Positions 55,622-64,000 of a DNA stretch of 64,000 nucleotides are shown piece after piece. Under the pieces are notes generated by a model. That model made no database searches. It worked only from the letters and a program-made list of their open reading frames with translations, and had not been told where the DNA came from. The DNA is from Erythrophleum ivorense (lineage: Eukaryota; Streptophyta; Magnoliopsida; Fabales; Fabaceae): positions 26,950,477 to 27,014,476 of the forward strand of contig JAIUCV010000008.1 in NCBI GenBank assembly GCA_026724425.1, in the 5' to 3' direction. The translations under genes were made by a program, and so were the position numbers. Numbering within the stretch: position 1 is the stretch's first letter; the number at the start of each line of letters is the position of its first letter.

Positions 55622-58600
55622 TGTAATATTCGGTTCTCTCCAAATGAGAGAAAACATGAAAAACGTAATGTACGGTTTCTCCGTTAGCGTTCGAAATTCA
55701 CAGGATATAAAAGCAAGTCCCTTAAAATGACTTAGTTAAGGTCCCAAAAAATTTGGGAAGCATTCTAGACTCCTAAAAATGAGAATCTGAGGCTTAGACA
55801 AAAAGAAAAATAGAGGTAGAATGAAGAAAAGAAATGTAACGAAAAAGTGACAAAACGTAAGGGGCATTTTCGTCATTTTGAGCAAATTTTGAAATTCTCA
55901 TAGAAGAGCTTTTTAAATAAAAGTTTTGAGTTCTCCGGGGTTCTCAGAGGCCCTAAAAATCATGGGAAGCCCCAGGATAGTTAAAACCCTTCCGGTGGAC
56001 ATTTTTCAATATCAGTTGACTCGAACTTTAACTGATTTGTTTGGGAAGATTTTAGCTCAGATTTAAGTGATTCTAGAAGTATTTTATTTAATTGGGAACT
56101 TAAATTTTATGATGGAAAAGAAGGTTTTAAAAAAGGAGTTAAAATGAGCCTAAACGAAGCAAACATGCACATAGGGACAAAATGGTCATTTTGAAAAATT
56201 GTAAAAGAGACTTCTTAAGTAAGATTACACCTCATCACCTTCTCCAAGCTTCCATTTGTAGAAAAATGGGCAGCAATGGCATGACATTAAGAGGAGAGAG
56301 AGAGAAGAAGTTTAAGCTTCCGTTTAGGTAAGTAAACGGCTCCGTTTCATCCTGTGCCAGTTAGGAAAGTTGCTCCTCTTTCTAAGAGCTCTCCAATGGT
56401 GGTTTTCTTTTCTTGAAAAATTGAAGATTTAAGTCCAACCCAAGCCAAAAAGGGACTCTTTTCAAGAAATCAATCAGTGGAATATAATATACGCGAAGAG
56501 AGCTCCGTTTTAAGGTAAGACTTCACTTGAAACACTTGCAAATTTTGTGTTTCCAAGACATTTAAGATTAGGTCTAGAGAAAGAAAGTGAGGAGGAGAGT
56601 TTTTCTTTATGTATTCTTGATGGAACCAAAGGTTATAGAGTGTGAGGATTAAGAATATACAACTATAATTAAAAAGGGAGCTTTAGAATGCAAGTTATGG
56701 AATTTAGGAATTTGGTTGCACCTAGGCTAAAATAAAGCTTTCTAGTAGTAATTTAAGTTGTCTAAGAGTATATATGAGTTCCTAAGATACCAAAAGAGCC
56801 TCCCACATGCTTCTCCCATCAAAGAAATTAAAACAACTCTATTGGTGCCATATGGAAGCATAACAAGGAGCGTTCATGCACTTAGGGAGTGTTTTAATTC
56901 CTTCCAAGCTTAGTTTTGCATCATATATGATGGAAGAGGATGAGAGGAAGCCTTAGAAAAATTTTAGAAACCATAGATAGTGAGATGGAGGTGTAGGCTC
57001 CATAATATAGCATAATGAAGTAACTCCTAGTTAAGCTCTTTAAAATAATTGTGTGATGACTCCAAGGAGGCTAAATGGAGTCAAGAATCATAGATTTAAG
57101 GAGAGAAGGGAGCCAAGATCATGAATTCTTGTAGTTGCTTCATTAAGTGCCTTATAGAAGCATAATAGATTCATAAACCAAAGTAGCATCATGTAAAGTA
57201 TGTATAATGCCAAGGTTTGTTCCTATGAGTAATTCATATTTTGTTTTGGTGCATTTAGGTCAAGAGAAGTTAATGCTACCTAAGCTTTTGGTTAGGCTAA
57301 GAAGACAGAGGGGAAATTTAAAGAAAAAGTGTGCTTGTATAAGCAAGGTAGCTCTCTCCACCTTCTCTCATGCATGATTATGTTCTTACATTGTCTTTGA
57401 ATGTTTGTATATATGTTTCAAGCAATGCAAAGTATATTAGCGTGAGTTTTTATTCCATGGTACCATGATGATTTTTATGCATGCAAATGATATTTTATGT
57501 TCTTGCCTTTGTTTGTTTGAGTGTGGAGAAACCAAGAACCCTCTAGCCATGGTGAGGATGAGACAATAACCCTTGAGCTTCGTTGAGACAAAATAAAGAG
57601 TCTCCCAAGAGAAGGTTGAGTCCAAAAACCTCTTAAAGAATGGGTGAGGCAAGTCCAAAATCCACAAGTGAATGGGTGAGGGTAATCCACTCACTTGGCA
57701 AGCCTATATATGCTAAACATGATGTGTTCAAATGCCAATAATGTTTTATGAATGCTCACATATGTCAATATGCCTATGCATGCATTTTTAAGACTTGTAT
57801 TGCATACTTTATGTGTGATTGAAAGGGAGATGAGTTATTGTGATTCTTTGAATCTCATTCCCTCCTTTCCAATGTTCTAACATGCTAGGTGGACCAAGAG
57901 AATAAGGAAATGGGAGCCAACAACTTGAGAGATGAGAGTGTGACATCAAAGTGCATGGATTTTGTTTCTTTAAGGCCATATGAGTGGCAAATATTGTAAC
58001 CCATTATTGTATATGTCCTATGATGTTATGAACATGTATAACTATGCTAATGTATCATGTATAAATGAGATTTAAGGTTATATGTATGGAAATGTGCATT
58101 TTGGACATGTAGTGGCAAAACTAGCATTATGGAAATGTATGTATGAATGGAAATGGAATGGCCAAATTGAGATGTATGAGATTTAGGACCACTTGGACAA
58201 TCCACACAAGTCATATTTATGCTTTTAAACTTGACCAAGAGGTGCCAAACATTAAGAAAAGTCATTTGGACACAATTGGTATCTAATATGGAGTAAAATT
58301 GACTATATTGGAAAGTTATACCACTTTTTGTCCAAATGAGTTTTTCTTAGTTTGAGATTTGGCTTGCATTTAGAGCTTGTTGAGAGCTTTTTGGGAAGCT
58401 AAAGTGTAGAATTTTTTAGAGGTCTATAGAATATTTGATGAATTTTCAGAGTTGGGAAATTTTTTGAAATTGGTTCAGTGTACTGTTCACTTAGGTCCGA
58501 AATTAAATTCTGTCACTCATGAGGCAAATGATGTCTAATTGCTATGAAATTTCATAGGAAGAAATTAGACATTCCCAGTGATTTATGTGAACTAGAAGCA

Positions 58601-59304
58601 CCTCATTTGAATGTCTAGAGGGTGAGATATAAATTTTTGACATTTCTATCCAGTATTAGGTATCTAGACAGACGTAAATTACTGTTTAATTAGGTTTCGA
58701 GTCCTAGACATGCCTAAACTGGTCTAAAGTTATTTTTCCCAATAGAAAACATCTGTAGCTTTCCAAATTAGTATCATTTGCATGGATTGGATTTTTTTTG
58801 AATTAATTAGACATTTTTTAAGTTCATAACAGAAACCTGTATCAGTACTAGTAGCCAGTCTGACCTCTGCACCTTTTTCAAATGTTAAACGTCTTCTATG
58901 TTATGTTTTATAGCCTGAACATATTTTTAGCATAAAGTAGACATCTGTAGTATTCTAGAATGGTAAATTTTGATTTTTATAGAATTAGTTATGATTTTCC
59001 AAAATTTAGGACAAAAAGTATGAAATTTTGGCCAAGGCTACCTTATGGAATTTTGCATGTCTCTTGACTTGCACAAGTACTAGGCCACTTTTGGTGATGG
59101 ATTTGAGTTATATCTATGTAATTAAATATAAGAATGTGATACATGAACTCATATGACCCACGGGATACCAAACAAAAAAATTTATGCATAGTGTAGCGCA
59201 AGAAAACTCATTATTTTATATGCCATTTTCTTATGATACTTGAGAAATGCATAGCATGAGGCACATAAATTGCATGGGAAAGGATAGAAAGTTATGGTGT
59301 TACA
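55622..59304 (+). mobile_element. Complete solo LTR-A (3.7 kb)
   Basis: It starts TGTAATATTCGGTTCTC and ends ATGGTGTTACA. The flanks are GTCAA (55,617-55,621) and GTTAA (59,305-59,309), a 5-bp duplication with one C-to-T change. The U3 block CCTTCCGGTGGAC is at about 55,987 and the inverted motif at 57,826-57,857. Length 3,683. The post-TATA region differs from other copies (GGCTCCGTTTCATCC at about 56,338), like the minus copy near 10,800. Confidence 0.88.
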
Positions 59305-59309
59305 GTTAA

Positions 59310-61159
59310 CCTCACTTTTGGGAGACTCTTTACTTTATCTCAACCAACTTTAAGGGTTCTTGGCTTATCCTCACCATAGTTAGAGGGTTCTTGGTTTCTC
59401 CACACTTAAGCAAACCAAGGCAAGCACATAAAACATCATTTGCATACATAAAATATCATCACGGTACTATGGAATAAGAGCTCATGCTAAAATAATTTTA
59501 TAGCTCAAAACATATATACATAGATTCAAAGACAATGTAAGCACACAATCATGCATGAGAAAAGGTGGAGAGAGTTACCTTGGTTGCAATCGCACACTTT
59601 TCTCCTTGAATTTGCTCGCCCTTCCTCGGCCTCACACACACAAAGGTGTGGGATTAGTTTCTTTTTTCCTAAAACAACTTATGGAAGCCAATTAGGTTTA
59701 TAGAATTAATTCTTAGGTTACACATCTTCCTTAAACACTAACTTTGTCTATTAACCCCTTTAGGGTTCCAAAAATGCACCTAATGAAGCAACACCCATCA
59801 CATGAGTTCTAGGCTCAATTCTTTCCTTTCATATATGATTCTTGACTCTTTTTAAGCCTCTTGGAGTCATCACACAATTAAAACAAAGAGCCTAACTACA
59901 TGTTGCTTCTTTAGGTTATATTATGGAACATAAGACACCAATTCATTCTCTAGGCCTCTTAAATTTTTCCCAAAGCTTCCCTTTATTTTTATTCATCATA
60001 TATGACTCAAAAATGGGTTTGGAAAAATTTAAAACTCTCCCTAGGTGTCCTAGCCATGTTAGGTCAAGCCTGTCTTCTTTTGGCCTCCATAGAGTTTGCT
60101 TTGTTTTCTTGATGGAGGATGCATATGGGGAGACATCTAGGGATCTTGGGAGCTCATTTAAACATTCATTTAGGCTTAGAAATAATTACATCAAATTAAA
60201 TTTTCAAGGGAACCCATGAAACCCTAGGTTTACCACCTTGAAAATTAATGGCATTTTCTTGAATTTTTTTTGCATATTCTTACTCTCCTCCCTTAAATTC
60301 ATAGAATTCACCCTTGGTTTTGCCCAAAATTCAAGCCCTCTTGTAGCTACATATATGGGGCGAAATAGGGAGAAAAAGGGGGAAGGAGTAGCTACCATAG
60401 GATGGAGATTTTACCTTGTTTCCTTGACTTGCTTATTTGTCACTTTTCTTGCCTCCTCTTTTCAAATCCAAATTTTTCCCTTTGTTCTACCCTCAAAATA
60501 GATCCATAAACTTAAATAAAATCATAGGAAAGAAAGGGAAATGAAAGAGAAGAGGTTTGCTAAAGAGGAAGCATGAAAACCCAAGAAAATCCACACATTT
60601 CTACCTTATTTTTCTCCTTTCTTCATCCTCCTCTTGGTGTGCCTCATCCCTTTGGGTTTTCTTCTGGTTTAAGGCAGAAACAAGTGTGGGTCAATGAAAG
60701 GGAAGATGGGGCGCCTCATATATATAGGGAGGTTTAAGAAGGACATTTCAAAAATTTCCATTTTGCCCTTCATTCTTGGCATTTTCATTTCTAATTCGTT
60801 TTAGCTCCCTTTTGTAAACCATCTTTTCCATTATGAAATTTGGGTCCTCAATTTAATAAAATACCTTTGGAATCATTCAAATCAAAGCTAAAACCTTCCC
60901 AAACTAATCAATCAAAGTTCGGGTCAACTGACATTGGAAAATATCCACTGGAGGGGTTTCAACTATCCCGGGGCTTCCTATGGTTTTTAAGGCCTCTGAG
61001 AACCCCAAAGAACTCAAAAATTTCATTTAAAAAGCCCTTCTATGTGAATTCCAAAATTTTCTCAAAATGACAAAAATGCCCTTATGTTTCGTCAACCTTT
61101 AATCACAATTCATTTCTTCATTCTAGCTCCTTTTTTCCTTTCGTTTAAGCCTAGGATTC
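59310..61159 (-). mobile_element. LTR-A copy, segment 2 of 2
   Basis: This continues the copy cut at 55,621, from the mid-LTR block (GAGAGTTACCTTGG, about 59,569) through the TATA box (about 60,717-60,726) and the U3 block (about 60,945). It is cut at 61,159 by another plus-strand LTR-A before its own 5' end, which lies beyond the window. Confidence 0.82.
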
Positions 61160-64000
61160 TGTAACATCTGATTCTCTGCAAATGAAAGAAAACGTGAGAA
61201 ACGTAACGTATAGTTTCTCCGTTAACAAATGGGACTCACTAGATAAAAAAGGAAGTCCCCCAAAATGAGATAGTTAAGGTCCCAAAAAATTTGGGAAGCA
61301 TTCTAGACTTTTAAAAATGAGAATCCCAGGCTCAAAAGGAAAGAAAAATGGAGCTAGAATGAAAAAATAATTTCTTACAAAAAGCCTACGAAATGTAATG
61401 GCATTTTTGTAATTTTGAGTAATTTTTGAAATTTATATAGGAGGGCTTTTTAAATGAAAATTTTGAGTTCTCCTGGGTTCTCAGAGGCCCTGAAAACCAT
61501 AGAAACCCTTAGGACTGTTAAAACCCCTCTAGTGGACGTTTTCTAACGTCGGTGTGTCCAAACTTTAATGGATCCGTTCGGGATAATTTTAGCTCCGATT
61601 TGAGTGATTCCAAAGGCATTTTACTAAATTAAGAATCTAAATTTTATAATGAAAAAGACGGTTCTCAAAAAGGAGCTAAAATGAGTTATAAACAAAAATG
61701 CCAAAAACGAAGGGCAAAATTAAAATTTTTGAGAAAGTGAAAGCTTCTTGAACACACTTTAAGTTTCTTATTTCTTCTCCCCTCCATTTGCACGACCCAT
61801 TCTGCCCAAAAATCAGAGAAAATGCCAGCTCTCTTAGGTATACCATGGAGGAGAAGAAATGAGGAGAAAAAGCAAGGAAAAGGTAAGGAATTTCATGGTT
61901 TTTCATGCTTTCTCCTTTCCAAACCTCTCCTTCTCCATTCCCCTTTCTTTCCTATGATTATAATGAAGTTTATAAATCTGTTTTAAGGGAGATATTAAGG
62001 GGAAAATTCGGATTTGAAGAGAGGAGCCAAAGAACACAAGATTCAAGTGAGAAAAAGCAAGAAAACAAGGTAATTTCTCTTCCTATGGTTGTCATCTTTG
62101 GTTCCCTCCTCCACCATTTCGCCCCACTTGAGAAAACCCTAGGAGGAGATGATTTTTAGGCAGAACCAAGAATGAATCTAAGGAAAAAGGGTGTGGAGAT
62201 TAAGAATATGCAAAGAAAACAACAAAATAACCATTAGATTTCAAGATGCAAATTCTAGGGTTTTGTGTGCACCTTGTAAAATCTGACCTGATGTGATGAT
62301 TTTTAGGTCTAATTAAGAGTTTAAATGAGTTTTTGAGACACCTAAGATTTTTCCCACAAGCTTTCTTCTTCAAGAAAACCAAGAGAACTCCAAGAAGGCC
62401 AAGGAAGCCCATAGTCTCGGCCAAGAGGAGTTCTTGTAGTAGGGGAGAGTTTTAAATTTTTCTAAGGTCATTCTTGAGTCATATTTGATGAATGAGAATG
62501 AAAGGAGGCCTTGGAAAAAATTTAGAACTCAGAAAGTGATTTGGTGTCTTACGTTCCATATTATGACCTAAAGAAGCAACATGGTGCTAGGCCTTTTGTT
62601 TTAATGATGTGAGGACTCCAAGAGACTTAAAAGGAGTCAAGAATCATATTTGAAAGCAAAGAATGAGGCCTAGAAGCCATTTGAGGGGTGTTGCTTCATT
62701 AGGTGCCTTTATAGACCATAATGAGGGTTATAGAGCAATCTAGGGTTTAAGCAAATTATGTAGCCTTAAAATGTGTTTCATGAACCTAATTGGCTCCCAT
62801 AAATTGTATCTAGGCCAAGAGAAACCATCTCTACCATTTTGTAGGTGTGTGGCAGAAAAAGGAGGCTTGAAAGCTAAGGAAAAAGTGTGTGAGTGTACAC
62901 AAGGTAGTTCTCTCCACCTTCTCTCATGCATGGATGTGTGTTTAGCTTATTTTAGAATGTGTGTATGTGTATTTTCAAGCTATGGAAAGTATGCTAGCAT
63001 GCCTTTATATGCTATGATTCTTGATGCCATGTTATGTTTCCCAATAAATATATGATGTTTGTATGAGTTTATTTGAGTGTGGAGAGGCCAAGAACTCTTC
63101 CCTTTGGTGAGGATGAGCCAAGAACCCTTGAGCTTCATTGAGATAAAGTAAAGAGTCTCCCAAAAGCAAAGTGGGCTCCCAAGAGTATGGTTGAGTCCAA
63201 AGTACTCAAAGAATGGGTGAGGCAAGTCCAAAATCCATGAGGAGAAGTGTGAGGCCAATCTAAACACTTGGTGAGCTCTTGAATGATTTGTATGAATTGT
63301 TTACATACCAAGTTTGCTTTTAAAATGTCCATGGCTTCCATTTTCTCCATGCATGCATTTATAAAGCTTGCTTTGCACATATTATGTATGATTGAATGGG
63401 AGATGAGCTATTGAGATTCTTTGAATCTCATCCCCTTCTCTCCAATGATCTAACATGCTAGGTGGACCAAGTAACTATGGTAAAGGGAGCTAACAATAAT
63501 GAAGAGAAAAGATTGACAAGCTTATATCTTGTTTTATCTATTTTGGAACCATAATGATGGTTCATGATGTATATGATGTTGTAAATGTATTATGAACCTC
63601 GAAACATGTGTAAATATGATATTATATGATGTTTAAATGTACAAATATGATGTATGCCCTCTATCCTACATTTTGAGCATGAGATGCCAAATTATACAAT
63701 GTGAAAGTATGATGGATATATGCATAAATGTGAATTGAATGGCCAAAATGATATGCATAAGGTTTGGGACCATTTGGGTAGCTCATACAAGTCTCAAATG
63801 TACTTTTAGACTTGTCCAAAAGGTGCCACAACCAAGGGAAGGCCATTTGGCAAATTTGGTACCTCATATGGAGCCAAATTTGACTATAATGGAACCCTAT
63901 GTCACTTTTTGGCCAAATGAGCTAGTCTTGATTTGAGATTTGGTATGCAATTAGGTCTCATTGAGGAATTTTTAAGAAGCTAAAGATCATAATTTTTAGA
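61160..64000 (+). mobile_element. LTR-A copy, 5' part, running off the right edge
   Basis: It starts TGTAACATCTGATTCTCTG at 61,160. The U3 block CCCCTCTAGTGGACG is at about 61,525, AAGGTA sites at about 61,880, 62,068 and 62,900, and the inverted motif at about 63,399-63,430. The five bases before it are GATTC, but the right flank is outside the window. Confidence 0.85.

Noticed and set aside
62740..63055. Frames of 63-94 codons similar to those at 46,681-46,952
   Set aside because: They are the same LTR-A block in two copies. The similarity is that of the repeat, with frameshifts and stops in the remaining copies.

Overview
The window looks like plant heterochromatin: AT-rich DNA from an angiosperm, made almost entirely of nested LTR-retrotransposon remains. 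The evidence for a plant is the set of plant-type LTR families, the initiator-Met primer-binding motif TGGTATCAGAGC, Tekay-like gag fragments and a TRIM-like repeat. The species cannot be told from this sequence. I found no intact host gene and no tRNA, rRNA or CRISPR. The only coding traces are two broken gag fragments near 13.7-14.1 kb. The open reading frames of 60-123 codons scattered through the window lie inside LTR repeats and are not conserved between copies.

Four long LTR families build the window. LTR-A is about 3.6-3.7 kb, begins TGTAACATYC and ends GGTGTTACA. It occurs in at least fifteen full or partial copies on both strands. LTR-B is about 2.9 kb and ends in GTCGTCACA or a decayed form of it. 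LTR-C is about 2.8 kb and begins TGATAAAC. LTR-D is a copia-type LTR of about 1.45 kb that begins TGTTAGAAATTG and ends CCCAACA. Most are solo LTRs. Several have exact 5-bp target duplications, which let the insertion order be read.

Layout. 1-4,569: three successive LTR-A 3' portions, the last followed by a primer-binding site and a decayed leader (to about 5,364). 5,365-11,515: inverted LTR-A pieces around a solo LTR-A (6,344-9,942, TSD ATACA). 11,516-14,241: worn LTR-A pieces and the gag fragments. 14,242-30,226: an LTR-B split by a solo LTR-C (14,948-28,382, TSD ATAGG). That LTR-C is itself split by a solo LTR-B (16,460-19,346, TSD ATTTA) and a solo LTR-A (20,185-27,944, TSD TGCTA). The LTR-A carries a 4.06-kb TRIM-like composite (22,553-26,614, TSD TTATG). 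30,227-33,445: a pyrimidine-rich stretch I cannot assign. 33,446-38,040: LTR-A, then LTR-B, then LTR-A. 38,041-49,611: one copia solo LTR (TSD TAATG) blown up by two LTR-A insertions, one of which holds a further LTR-A. 49,617-64,000: LTR-A inside LTR-A inside LTR-A, with an LTR-C fragment.

The most unusual object is the composite at 22,553-26,614. It has ten direct LTR-like units, each with an snRNA-type upstream element and TATA box and most with a primer-binding motif. Two inverted units follow, then a strictly phased 126-bp satellite, then an inverted terminal unit. Both outer ends are LTR 5' ends, yet the whole block sits between identical 5-bp repeats.
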